Shown piece after piece: positions 50,284-63,593 of a stretch of 64,000 nt of DNA. Position numbers and translations under genes: made by a program. Below the pieces are notes generated by a model, which was given only the letters and a program-made list of their open reading frames with translations, searched no databases and had not been told where the DNA came from. Source of the stretch: Pampus argenteus (lineage: Eukaryota; Chordata; Actinopteri; Scombriformes; Stromateidae). The stretch spans positions 18,908,001 through 18,972,000 of the forward strand of contig CM072876.1 in the NCBI GenBank assembly GCA_036937835.1. Reading direction: 5' to 3'. Position 1 is the stretch's first letter, and every line of letters starts with the position of its first letter.

Positions 50284-51840
50284 CTAATGATTAGGAGCAC
50301 AAAACTCACTTCTGAGAGCTTCCTGCAGCTTTTACTGTAACATTTGTAAAAATAGCTTTCTCTCAGCGAGAGAAGGTCAAAACTGACAACTACAGTTTTT
50401 CTTAAACAAGGAGCAATATTTTCAATCAAAACCATGTTTTCCATCAACAAGTAACTGATTTCTAATGATTAGGACCAAAAAACTCACTTCTGAGAGCTTC
50501 CTGCAGCTTTTACTGTAACATTTGTAAAAATAGCTTTCTCTCAGCGAGAGAAGGTCAAAACTGACAACTACAGTTTTTCTTAAACAACAAGCAATATTTT
50601 CAATCAAAACCATGTTTGCCATCAACAAGTAACTGATTTCTAATGATGAGGAGCACAAAACTCACTTCTGAGAGCTTCCTGCAGCTTTTACTGTAACATT
50701 TGTAAAAATAGCTTTCTCTCAGGCCAAAACTGACAACTACAGTTTTTCTTAAACAAGGAGCAATATTTTCAATCAAAACCATGTTTGCCATCAACAAGTA
50801 ACTGATTTCTAATGATTAGGAGCACAAAACTCACTTCTGAGAGCTTCCTGCAGCTTTTAGTGTAACATTTGTAAAAATAGCTTTCTCTCAGGCCAAAACT
50901 GACAACTACAGTTTTTCTTAAACAACAAGCAATATTTTCAATCAAAACCATGTTTGCCATCAACAAGTAACTGATTTCTAATGATTAGGAGCACAAAACT
51001 CACTTCTGAGAGCTTCCTGCAGCTTTTACTGTAACATTTGTAAAAATAGCTTTCTCTCTGTGAGAGAAGGCCAAAACTGACAACTACAGTTTTTCTTAAA
51101 CAAGGAGCAATATTTTCAATCAAAACCATGGTTGCCATCAACAAGTAACTGATTTCTAATGATTAGGAGCACAAAACTCACTTCTGAGAGCTTCCTGCAG
51201 CTTTTACTGTAACATTTGTAAAAATAGCTTTCTATCAGCGAGAGAAGGTCAAAACTGACAACTACAGTTTTTCTTAAACAAGGAGCAATATTTTCAATCA
51301 AAACCATGTTTTCCATCAACAAGTAACTGATTTCTAATGATTAGGACCAAAAAACTCACTTCTGAGAGCTTCCTGCAGCTTTTACTGTAACATTTGTAAA
51401 AATAGCTTTCTCTCAGCGAGAGAAGGTCAAAACTGACAACTACAGTTTTTCTTAAACAACAAGCAATATTTTCAATCAAAACCATGTTTGCCATCAACAA
51501 GTAACTGATTTCTAATGATGAGGAGCACAAAACTCACTTCTGAGAGCTTCCTGCAGCTTTTACTGTAACATTTGTAAAAATTGCTTTCTCTCAGGCCAAA
51601 ACTGACAACTACAGTTTTTCTTAAACAAGGAGCAATATTTTCAATCAAAACCATGTTTGCCATCAACAAGTAACTGATTTCTAATGATTAGGAGCACAAA
51701 ACTCACTTCTGAGAGCTTCCTGCAGCTTTTAGTGTAACATTTGTAAAAATAGCTTTCTCTCAGGCCAAAACTGACAACTACAGTTTTTCTTAAACAACAA
51801 GCAATATTTTCAATCAAAACCATGTTTGCCATCAACAAGT
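50040..51840 (-). repeat. 872-bp, five-monomer HOR in two copies
   Basis: Three long and two short monomers (178x3 + 169x2 = 872) appear twice in order, with CCATGGTTGCC, CCATGTTTTCC, AATGATGAGG and TTTTAGTGTAAC as markers. AATAGCTTTC versus AATTGCTTTC at about 50706/51578, and CTATCAGCG at 51232, separate the copies. Confidence 0.86.
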
Positions 51841-54800
51841 AACTGATTTCTAATGATTAGGAGCACAAAACTCACTTCTGAGAGCTTCCTGCAGCTTTTA
51901 CTGTAACATTTGTAAAAATAGCTTTCTCTCAGGCCAAAACTGACAACTACAGTTTTTCTTAAACAACAAGCAATATTTTCAATCAAAACCATGTTTGCCA
52001 TCAACAAGTAACTGATTTCTAATGATTAGGAGCACAAAACTCACTTCTGAGAGCTTCCTGCAGCTTTTACTGTAACATTTGTAAAAATAGCTTTCTCTCA
52101 GGCCAAAACTGACAACTACAGTTTTTCTTAAACAACAAGCAATATTTTCAATCAAAACCATGTTTGCCATCAACAAGTAACTGATTTCTAATGATAAGGA
52201 GCACAAAACTCACTTCTGAGAGCTTCCTGCAGCTTTTACTGTAACATTTGTAAAAATAGCTTTCTCTCAGCGAGAGAAGGTCAAAACTGACAACTACAGT
52301 TTTTCTTAAACAAGGAGCAATATTTTCAATCAAAACCATGTTTGCCATCAACAAGTAACTGATTTCTAATGATTAGGACCAAAAAACTCACTTCTGAGAG
52401 CTTCCTGCAGCTTTTACTGTAACATTTGTAAAAATAGCTTTCTCTCAGCGAGAGAAGGTCAAAACTGACAACTACAGTTTTTCTTAAACAAGGAGCAATA
52501 TTTTCAATCAAAACCATGTTTTCCATCAACAAGTAACTGATTTCTAATGATTAGGACCAAAAAACTCACTTCTGAGAGCTTCCTGCAGCTTTTACTGTAA
52601 CATTTGTAAAAATAGCTTTCTCTCAGCGAGAGAAGGTCAAAACTGACAACTACAGTTTTTCTTAAACAACAAGCAATATTTTCAATCAAAACCATGTTTG
52701 CCATCAACAAGTAACTGATTTCTAATGATGAGGAGCACAAAACTCACTTCTGAGAGCTTCCTGCAGCTTTTACTGTAACATTTGTAAAAATTGCTTTCTC
52801 TCAGGCCAAAACTGACAACTACAGTTTTTCTTAAACAAGGAGCAATATTTTCAATCAAAACCATGTTTGCCATCAACAAGTAACTGATTTCTAATGATTA
52901 GGAGCACAAAACTCACTTCTGAGAGCTTCCTGCAGCTTTTAGTGTAACATTTGTAAAAATAGCTTTCTCTCAGGCCAAAACTGACAACTACAGTTTTTCT
53001 TAAACAACAAGCAATATTTTCAATCAAAACCATGTTTGCCATCAACAAGTAACTGATTTCTAATGATTAGGAGCACAAAACTCACTTCTGAGAGCTTCCT
53101 GCAGCTTTTACTGTAACATTTGTAAAAATAGCTTTCTCTCAGGCCAAAACTGACAACTACAGTTTTTCTTAAACAACAAGCAATATTTTCAATCAAAACC
53201 ATGTTTGCCATCAACAAGTAACTGATTTCTAATGATAAGGAGCACAAAACTCACTTCTGAGAGCTTCCTGCAGCTTTTACTGTAACATTTGTAAAAATAG
53301 CTTTCTCTCAGCGAGAGAAGGTCAAAACTGACAACTACAGTTTTTCTTAAACAAGGAGCAATATTTTCAATCAAAACCATGTTTGCCATCAACAAGTAAC
53401 TGATTTCTAATGATTAGGACCAAAAAACTCACTTCTGAGAGCTTCCTGCAGCTTTTACTGTAACATTTGTAAAAATAGCTTTCTCTCAGCGAGAGAAGGT
53501 CAAAACTGACAACTACAGTTTTTCTTAAACAAGGAGCAATATTTTCAATCAAAACCATGTTTGCCATCAACAAGTAACTGATTTCTAATGATTAGGACCA
53601 AAAAACTCACTTCTGAGAGCTTCCTGCAGCTTTTACTGTAACATTTGTAAAAATAGCTTTCTCTCAGGCCAAAACTGACAACTACAGTTTTTCTTAAACA
53701 AGGAGCAATATTTTCAATCAAAACCATGTTTGCCATCAACAAGTAACTGATTTCTAATGATTAGGAGCACAAAACTCACTTCTGAGAGCTTCCTGCAGCT
53801 TTTAGTGTAACATTTGTAAAAATAGCTTTCTCTCAGGCCAAAACTGACAACTACAGTTTTTCTTAAACAACAAGCAATATTTTCAATCAAAACCATGTTT
53901 GCCATCAACAAGTAACTGATTTCTAATGATTAGGAGCACAAAACTCACTTCTGAGAGCTTCCTGCAGCTTTTACTGTAACATTTGTAAAAATAGCTTTCT
54001 CTCAGGCCAAAACTGACAACTACAGTTTTTCTTAAACAACAAGCAATATTTTCAATCAAAACCATGTTTGCCATCAACAAGTAACTGATTTCTAATGATA
54101 AGGAGCACAAAACTCACTTCTGAGAGCTTCCTGCAGCTTTTACTGTAACATTTGTAAAAATAGCTTTCTCTCAGCGAGAGAAGGTCAAAACTGACAACTA
54201 CAGTTTTTCTTAAACAAGGAGCAATATTTTCAATCAAAACCATGTTTGCCATCAACAAGTAACTGATTTCTAATGATTAGGACCAAAAAACTCACTTCTG
54301 AGAGCTTCCTGCAGCTTTTACTGTAACATTTGTAAAAATAGCTTTCTCTCAGCGAGAGAAGGTCAAAACTGACAACTACAGTTTTTCTTAAACAAGGAGC
54401 AATATTTTCAATCAAAACCATGTTTGCCATCAACAAGTAACTGATTTCTAATGATTAGGACCAAAAAACTCACTTCTGAGAGCTTCCTGCAGCTTTTACT
54501 GTAACATTTGTAAAAATAGCTTTCTCTCAGGCCAAAACTGACAACTACAGTTTTTCTTAAACAACAAGCAATATTTTCAATCAAAACCATATTTGCCATC
54601 AACAAGTAACTGATTTCTAATGATTAGGAGCACAAAACTCACTTCTGAGAGCTTCCTGCAGCTTTTACTGTAACATTTGTAAAAATAGCTTTCTCTCTGT
54701 GAGAGAAGGCCAAAACTGACAACTACAGTTTTTCTTAAACAAGGAGCAATATTTTCAATCAAAACCATGGTTGCCATCAACAAGTAACTGATTTCTAATG

Positions 54801-55160
54801 ATTAGGAGCACAAAACTCACTTCTGAGAGCTTCCTGCAGCTTTTACTGTAACATTTGTAAAAATAGCTTTCTCTCAGCGAGAGAAGGTCAAAACTGACAA
54901 CTACAGTTTTTCTTAAACAAGGAGCAATATTTTCAATCAAAACCATGTTTGCCATCAACAAGTAACTGATTTCTAATGATTAGGACCAAAAAACTCACTT
55001 CTGAGAGCTTCCTGCAGCTTTTACTGTAACATTTGTAAAAATAGCTTTCTCTCAGCGAGAGAAGGTCAAAACTGACAACTACAGTTTTTCTTAAACAACA
55101 AGCAATATTTTCAATCAAAACCATGTTTGCCATCAACAAGTAACTGATTTCTAATGATGA
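51290..55160 (-). repeat. Ladder of HOR variants (1210, 1041, 863 bp)
   Basis: Successive units share a core of monomers marked AATGATAAGG, followed by two GACC-type long monomers, but differ in monomer number: 7 (1210 bp), 6 (1041 bp) and 5 (863 bp). All offsets equal whole numbers of 169- and 178-bp monomers, as expected from unequal exchange in register. Confidence 0.84.
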
Positions 55161-58100
55161 GGAGCACAAAACTCACTTCTGAGAGCTTCCTGCAGCTTTT
55201 ACTGTAACATTTGTAAAAATTGCTTTCTCTCAGGCCAAAACTGACAACTACAGTTTTTCTTAAACAAGGAGCAATATTTTCAATCAAAACCATGTTTGCC
55301 ATCAACAAGTAACTGATTTCTAATGATTAGGAGTACAAAACTCACTTCTGAGAGCTTCCTGCAGCTTTTACTGTAACATTTGTAAAAATAGCTTTCTCTC
55401 AGGCCAAAACTGACAACTACAGTTTTTCTTAAACAACAAGCAATATTTTCAATCAAAACCATGTTTGCCATCAACAAGTAACTGATTTCTAATGAATAGG
55501 AGCACAAAACTCACTTCTGAGAGCTTCCTGCAGCTTTTACTGTAACATTTGTAAAAAATAGCTTTCTCTCAGGCCAAAATGACAACTACAGTTTTTCTTA
55601 AACAACAAGCAATATTTTCAATCAAAACCATGTTTGCCATCAACAAGTAACTGATTTCTAATGATTAGGAGCACAAAACTCACTTCTGAGAGCTTCCTGC
55701 AGCTTTTACTGTAACATTTGTAAAAATAGCTTTCTCTCAGGCCAAAATGACAACTACAGTTTTTCTTAAACAACAAGCAATATTTTCAATCAAAACCATG
55801 TTTGCCATCAACAAGTAACTGATTCTAATGATTAGGAGCACAAAACTCACTTCTGAGAGCTTCCTGCAGCTGTTACTGTAACATTTGTAAAAATAGCTTT
55901 CTCTCTGTGAGAGAAGGCCAAAACTGACAACTACAGTTTTTCTTAAACAAGGAGCAATATTTTCAATCAAAACCATGTTTGCCATCAACAAGTAACTGAT
56001 TTCTAATGATTAGGAGCACAAAACTCACTTCTGAGAGCTTCCTGCAGCTTTTACTGTAACATTTGTAAAAATTGCTTTCTCTCAGGCCAAAACTGACAAC
56101 TACAGTTTTTCTTAAACAAGGAGCAATATTTTCAATCAAAACCACGTTTGCCATCAACAAGTAACTGATTTCTAATGATTAGGAGCACAAAACTCACTTC
56201 TGAGAGCTTCCTGCAGCTTTTACTGTAACATTTGTAAAAATAGCTTTCTCTCAGGCCAAAATGACAACTACAGTTTTTCTTAAACAACAAGCAATATTTT
56301 CAATCAAAACCATGTTTGCCATCAACAAGTAACTGATTCTAATGATTAGGAGCACAAAACTCACTTCTGAGAGCTTCCTGCAGCTGTTACTGTAACATTT
56401 GTAAAAATAGCTTTCTCTCTGTGAGAGAAGGCCAAAACTGACAACTACAGTTTTTCTTAAACAAGGAGCAATATTTTCAATCAAAACCATGTTTGCCATC
56501 AACAAGTAACTGATTTCTAATGATTAGGAGCACAAAACTCACTTCTGAGAGCTTCCTGCAGCTTTTACTGTAACATTTGTAAAAATTGCTTTCTCTCAGG
56601 CCAAAACTGACAACTACAGTTTTTCTTAAACAAGGAGCAATATTTTCAATCAAAACCACGTTTGCCATCAACAAGTAACTGATTTCTAATGATTAGGAGC
56701 ACAAAACTCACTTCTGAGAGCTTCCTGCAGCTTTTACTGTAACATTTGTAAAAATAGCTTTCTCTCAGGCCAAAACTGACAACTACAGTTTTTCTTAAAC
56801 AAGGAGCAATATTTTCAATCAAAACCATGTTTGCCATCAACAAGTAACTGATTTCTAATGATTAGGACCATAAAACTCACTTCTGAGAGCTTCCTGCAGC
56901 TTTTACTGTAACATTTGTAAAAATAGCTTTCTCTTAGGCCAAAACTGACAACAACAGTTTTTTCTTAAACAAGGAGCAATATTTTCAATCAAAACCATGT
57001 TTGCCATCAACAAGTAACTGATTTATAATGATTAGGACCAAAAAACTAACTTCTGAGAGCTTCCTGCAGCTTTTACTGTAACATTTGTAAAAATAGCTTT
57101 CTCTCTGCGAGAGAAGGCCAAAACTGACAACTACAGTTTTTCTTAAACAAGGAGCAATATTTTCAATCAAAACCATGTTTGCCATCAACAAGTAACTGAT
57201 TTATAATGATTAGGACCAAAAAACTAACTTCTGAGAGCTTCCTGCAGCTTTTACTGTAACATTTGTAAAAATAGCTTTCTCTCAGGCCAAAACTGACAAC
57301 TACAGTTTTTCTTAAACAACAAGCAATATTTTCAATCAAAACCATGTTTGCCATCAACAAGTAACTGATTTCTAATGATTAGGAGCACAAAACTCACTTC
57401 TGAGAGCTTCCTGCAGCTTTTACTGTAACATTTGTAAAAATAGCTTTCTCTCAGCGAGAGAAGGTCAAAACTGACAACTACAGTTTTTCTTAAACAAGGA
57501 GCAATATTTTCAATCAAAACCATGTTTGCCATCAACAAGTAACTGATTTCTAATGAATAGGAGCACAAAACTCACTTCTGAGAGCTTCCTGCAGCTTTTA
57601 CTGTAACATTTGTAAAAAATAGCTTTCTCTCAGGCCAAAATGACAACTACAGTTTTTCTTAAACAACAAGCAATATTTTCAATCAAAACCATGTTTGCCA
57701 TCAACAAGTAACTGATTTCTAATGATTAGGACCAAAAAACTCACTTCTGAGAGCTTCCTGCAGCTTTTACTGTAACATTTGTAAAAATAGCTTTCTCTCA
57801 GCGAGAGAAGGTCAAAACTGACAACTACAGTTTTTCTTAAACAACAAGCAATATTTTCAATCAAAACCATGTTTGCCATCAACAAGTAACTGATTTCTAA
57901 TGAATAGGAGCACAAAACTCACTTCTGAGAGCTTCCTGCAGCTTTTACTGTAACATTTGTAAAAAATAGCTTTATCTCAGGCCAAAATGACAACTACAGT
58001 TTTTCTTAAACAACAAGCAATATTTTCAATCAAAACCATGTTTGCCATCAACAAGTAACTGATTTCTAATGATTAGGACCAAAAAACTCACTTCTGAGAG

Positions 58101-58190
58101 CTTCCTGCAGCTTTTACTGTAACATTTGTAAAAATAGCTTTCTCTCAGGCCAAAACTGACAACTACAGTTTTTCTTAAACAACAAGCAAT
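55160..58190 (-). repeat. Second copy of the 43.75-47.1 kb segment
   Basis: The monomer order and rare variants of about 43.75-46.6 kb recur at exactly +11411 bp, including the two 514-bp-spaced units, CCACGTTTGCC and CTCTTAGGCC. One 347-bp dimer is missing, after which the offset is 11064. Unlike the earlier copy, the monomers at 44716 and 44627 types are in the unmutated form here (AATATTTTC, GAGCTTCCTG). Confidence 0.86.
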
Positions 58191-58379
58191 ATTTTCAATC
58201 AAAACCATGTTTGCCATCAACAAGTAACTGATTTCTAATGATTAGGAGCACAAAACTCACTTCTGAGAGCTTCCTGCAGCTTTTACTGTAACATTTGTAA
58301 AAATTGCTTTCTCTCTGTGAGAGAAGGCCAAAACTGACAACTACAGTTTTTCTTAAACAAGGAGCAATATTTTCAATCA

Positions 58380-60986
58380 AAACCATGTTTGCCATCAACA
58401 AGTAACTGATTTCTAATGATTAGGACCAAAAAACTCACTTCTGAGAGCTTCCTGCAGCTTTTACTGTAACATTTGTAAAAATAGCTTTCTCTCAGCGAGA
58501 GAAGGTCAAAACTGACAACTACAGTTTTTCTTAAACAAGGAGCAATATTTTCAATCAAAACCATGTTTGCCATCAACAAGTAACTGATTTCTAATGATTA
58601 GGACCAAAAAACTCACTTCTGAGAGCTTCCTGCAGCTTTTACTGTAACATTTGTAAAAATAGCTTTCTCTCAGGCCAAAACTGACAACTACAGTTTTTCT
58701 TAAACAACAAGCAATATTTTCAATCAAAACCATATTTGCCATCAACAAGTAACTGATTTCTAATGATTAGGAGCACAAAACTCACTTCTGAGAGCTTCCT
58801 GCAGCTTTTACTGTAACATTTGTAAAAATAGCTTTCTCTCTGTGAGAGAAGGCCAAAACTGACAACTACAGTTTTTCTTAAACAAGGAGCAATATTTTCA
58901 ATCAAAACCATGGTTGCCATCAACAAGTAACTGATTTCTAATGATTAGGAGCACAAAACTCACTTCTGAGAGCTTCCTGCAGCTTTTACTGTAACATTTG
59001 TAAAAATAGCTTTCTCTCAGCGAGAGAAGGTCAAAACTGACAACTACAGTTTTTCTTAAACAAGGAGCAATATTTTCAATCAAAACCATGTTTGCCATCA
59101 ACAAGTAACTGATTTCTAATGATTAGGACCAAAAAACTCACTTCTGAGAGCTTCCTGCAGCTTTTACTGTAACATTTGTAAAAATAGCTTTCTCTCAGCG
59201 AGAGAAGGTCAAAACTGACAACTACAGTTTTTCTTAAACAACAAGCAATATTTTCAATCAAAACCATGTTTGCCATCAACAAGTAACTGATTTCTAATGA
59301 TGAGGAGCACAAAACTCACTTCTGAGAGCTTCCTGCAGCTTTTACTGTAACATTTGTAAAAATTGCTTTCTCTCAGGCCAAAACTGACAACTACAGTTTT
59401 TCTTAAACAAGGAGCAATATTTTCAATCAAAACCATGTTTGCCATCAACAAGTAACTGATTTCTAATGATTAGGAGCACAAAACTCACTTCTGAGAGCTT
59501 CCTGCAGCTTTTAGTGTAACATTTGTAAAAATAGCTTTCTCTCAGGCCAAAACTGACAACTACAGTTTTTCTTAAACAACAAGCAATATTTTCAATCAAA
59601 ACCATGTTTGCCATCAACAAGTAACTGATTTCTAATGATTAGGAGCACAAAACTCACTTCTGAGAGCTTCCTGCAGCTTTTACTGTAACATTTGTAAAAA
59701 TAGCTTTCTCTCAGGCCAAAACTGACAACTACAGTTTTTCTTAAACAACAAGCAATATTTTCAATCAAAACCATGTTTGCCATCAACAAGTAACTGATTT
59801 CTAATGATAAGGAGCACAAAACTCACTTCTGAGAGCTTCCTGCAGCTTTTACTGTAACATTTGTAAAAATAGCTTTCTCTCAGCGAGAGAAGGTCAAAAC
59901 TGACAACTACAGTTTTTCTTAAACAAGGAGCAATATTTTCAATCAAAACCATGTTTGCCATCAACAAGTAACTGATTTCTAATGATTAGGACCAAAAAAC
60001 TCACTTCTGAGAGCTTCCTGCAGCTTTTACTGTAACATTTGTAAAAATAGCTTTCTCTCAGCGAGAGAAGGTCAAAACTGACAACTACAGTTTTTCTTAA
60101 ACAAGGAGCAATATTTTCAATCAAAACCATGTTTTCCATCAACAAGTAACTGATTTCTAATGATTAGGACCAAAAAACTCACTTCTGAGAGCTTCCTGCA
60201 GCTTTTACTGTAACATTTGTAAAAATAGCTTTCTCTCAGCGAGAGAAGGTCAAAACTGACAACTACAGTTTTTCTTAAACAACAAGCAATATTTTCAATC
60301 AAAACCATGTTTGCCATCAACAAGTAACTGATTTCTAATGATGAGGAGCACAAAACTCACTTCTGAGAGCTTCCTGCAGCTTTTACTGTAACATTTGTAA
60401 AAATTGCTTTCTCTCAGGCCAAAACTGACAACTACAGTTTTTCTTAAACAAGGAGCAATATTTTCAATCAAAACCATGTTTGCCATCAACAAGTAACTGA
60501 TTTCTAATGATTAGGAGCACAAAACTCACTTCTGAGAGCTTCCTGCAGCTTTTAGTGTAACATTTGTAAAAATAGCTTTCTCTCAGGCCAAAACTGACAA
60601 CTACAGTTTTTCTTAAACAACAAGCAATATTTTCAATCAAAACCATGTTTGCCATCAACAAGTAACTGATTTCTAATGATTAGGAGCACAAAACTCACTT
60701 CTGAGAGCTTCCTGCAGCTTTTACTGTAACATTTGTAAAAATAGCTTTCTCTCAGGCCAAAACTGACAACTACAGTTTTTCTTAAACAACAAGCAATATT
60801 TTCAATCAAAACCATGTTTGCCATCAACAAGTAACTGATTTCTAATGATAAGGAGCACAAAACTCACTTCTGAGAGCTTCCTGCAGCTTTTACTGTAACA
60901 TTTGTAAAAATAGCTTTCTCTCAGCGAGAGAAGGTCAAAACTGACAACTACAGTTTTTCTTAAACAAGGAGCAATATTTTCAATCA
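58380..60986 (-). repeat. 2607-bp, 15-monomer HOR, copy 1
   Basis: Seven short and eight long monomers (7x169 + 8x178 = 2607). Markers in order are CCATATTTGCC at 58731, CCATGGTTGCC, AATGATGAGG, TTTTAGTGTAAC, AATGATAAGG and CCATGTTTTCC. A 1041-bp six-monomer sub-block is repeated inside it. The first part also matches 54.4-55.2 kb at 4143 bp. Confidence 0.9.
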
Positions 60987-63593
60987 AAACCATGTTTGCC
61001 ATCAACAAGTAACTGATTTCTAATGATTAGGACCAAAAAACTCACTTCTGAGAGCTTCCTGCAGCTTTTACTGTAACATTTGTAAAAATAGCTTTCTCTC
61101 AGCGAGAGAAGGTCAAAACTGACAACTACAGTTTTTCTTAAACAAGGAGCAATATTTTCAATCAAAACCATGTTTGCCATCAACAAGTAACTGATTTCTA
61201 ATGATTAGGACCAAAAAACTCACTTCTGAGAGCTTCCTGCAGCTTTTACTGTAACATTTGTAAAAATAGCTTTCTCTCAGGCCAAAACTGACAACTACAG
61301 TTTTTCTTAAACAACAAGCAATATTTTCAATCAAAACCATATTTGCCATCAACAAGTAACTGATTTCTAATGATTAGGAGCACAAAACTCACTTCTGAGA
61401 GCTTCCTGCAGCTTTTACTGTAACATTTGTAAAAATAGCTTTCTCTCTGTGAGAGAAGGCCAAAACTGACAACTACAGTTTTTCTTAAACAAGGAGCAAT
61501 ATTTTCAATCAAAACCATGGTTGCCATCAACAAGTAACTGATTTCTAATGATTAGGAGCACAAAACTCACTTCTGAGAGCTTCCTGCAGCTTTTACTGTA
61601 ACATTTGTAAAAATAGCTTTCTCTCAGCGAGAGAAGGTCAAAACTGACAACTACAGTTTTTCTTAAACAAGGAGCAATATTTTCAATCAAAACCATGTTT
61701 GCCATCAACAAGTAACTGATTTCTAATGATTAGGACCAAAAAACTCACTTCTGAGAGCTTCCTGCAGCTTTTACTGTAACATTTGTAAAAATAGCTTTCT
61801 CTCAGCGAGAGAAGGTCAAAACTGACAACTACAGTTTTTCTTAAACAACAAGCAATATTTTCAATCAAAACCATGTTTGCCATCAACAAGTAACTGATTT
61901 CTAATGATGAGGAGCACAAAACTCACTTCTGAGAGCTTCCTGCAGCTTTTACTGTAACATTTGTAAAAATTGCTTTCTCTCAGGCCAAAACTGACAACTA
62001 CAGTTTTTCTTAAACAAGGAGCAATATTTTCAATCAAAACCATGTTTGCCATCAACAAGTAACTGATTTCTAATGATTAGGAGCACAAAACTCACTTCTG
62101 AGAGCTTCCTGCAGCTTTTAGTGTAACATTTGTAAAAATAGCTTTCTCTCAGGCCAAAACTGACAACTACAGTTTTTCTTAAACAACAAGCAATATTTTC
62201 AATCAAAACCATGTTTGCCATCAACAAGTAACTGATTTCTAATGATTAGGAGCACAAAACTCACTTCTGAGAGCTTCCTGCAGCTTTTACTGTAACATTT
62301 GTAAAAATAGCTTTCTCTCAGGCCAAAACTGACAACTACAGTTTTTCTTAAACAACAAGCAATATTTTCAATCAAAACCATGTTTGCCATCAACAAGTAA
62401 CTGATTTCTAATGATAAGGAGCACAAAACTCACTTCTGAGAGCTTCCTGCAGCTTTTACTGTAACATTTGTAAAAATAGCTTTCTCTCAGCGAGAGAAGG
62501 TCAAAACTGACAACTACAGTTTTTCTTAAACAAGGAGCAATATTTTCAATCAAAACCATGTTTGCCATCAACAAGTAACTGATTTCTAATGATTAGGACC
62601 AAAAAACTCACTTCTGAGAGCTTCCTGCAGCTTTTACTGTAACATTTGTAAAAATAGCTTTCTCTCAGCGAGAGAAGGTCAAAACTGACAACTACAGTTT
62701 TTCTTAAACAAGGAGCAATATTTTCAATCAAAACCATGTTTTCCATCAACAAGTAACTGATTTCTAATGATTAGGACCAAAAAACTCACTTCTGAGAGCT
62801 TCCTGCAGCTTTTACTGTAACATTTGTAAAAATAGCTTTCTCTCAGCGAGAGAAGGTCAAAACTGACAACTACAGTTTTTCTTAAACAACAAGCAATATT
62901 TTCAATCAAAACCATGTTTGCCATCAACAAGTAACTGATTTCTAATGATGAGGAGCACAAAACTCACTTCTGAGAGCTTCCTGCAGCTTTTACTGTAACA
63001 TTTGTAAAAATTGCTTTCTCTCAGGCCAAAACTGACAACTACAGTTTTTCTTAAACAAGGAGCAATATTTTCAATCAAAACCATGTTTGCCATCAACAAG
63101 TAACTGATTTCTAATGATTAGGAGCACAAAACTCACTTCTGAGAGCTTCCTGCAGCTTTTAGTGTAACATTTGTAAAAATAGCTTTCTCTCAGGCCAAAA
63201 CTGACAACTACAGTTTTTCTTAAACAACAAGCAATATTTTCAATCAAAACCATGTTTGCCATCAACAAGTAACTGATTTCTAATGATTAGGAGCACAAAA
63301 CTCACTTCTGAGAGCTTCCTGCAGCTTTTACTGTAACATTTGTAAAAATAGCTTTCTCTCAGGCCAAAACTGACAACTACAGTTTTTCTTAAACAACAAG
63401 CAATATTTTCAATCAAAACCATGTTTGCCATCAACAAGTAACTGATTTCTAATGATAAGGAGCACAAAACTCACTTCTGAGAGCTTCCTGCAGCTTTTAC
63501 TGTAACATTTGTAAAAATAGCTTTCTCTCAGCGAGAGAAGGTCAAAACTGACAACTACAGTTTTTCTTAAACAAGGAGCAATATTTTCAATCA
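60987..63593 (-). repeat. 2607-bp HOR, copy 2
   Basis: All 15 monomers of copy 1 recur at exactly +2607 with the same length class and the same diagnostic variants in every monomer I compared. This is the most uniform part of the window. Confidence 0.9.
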
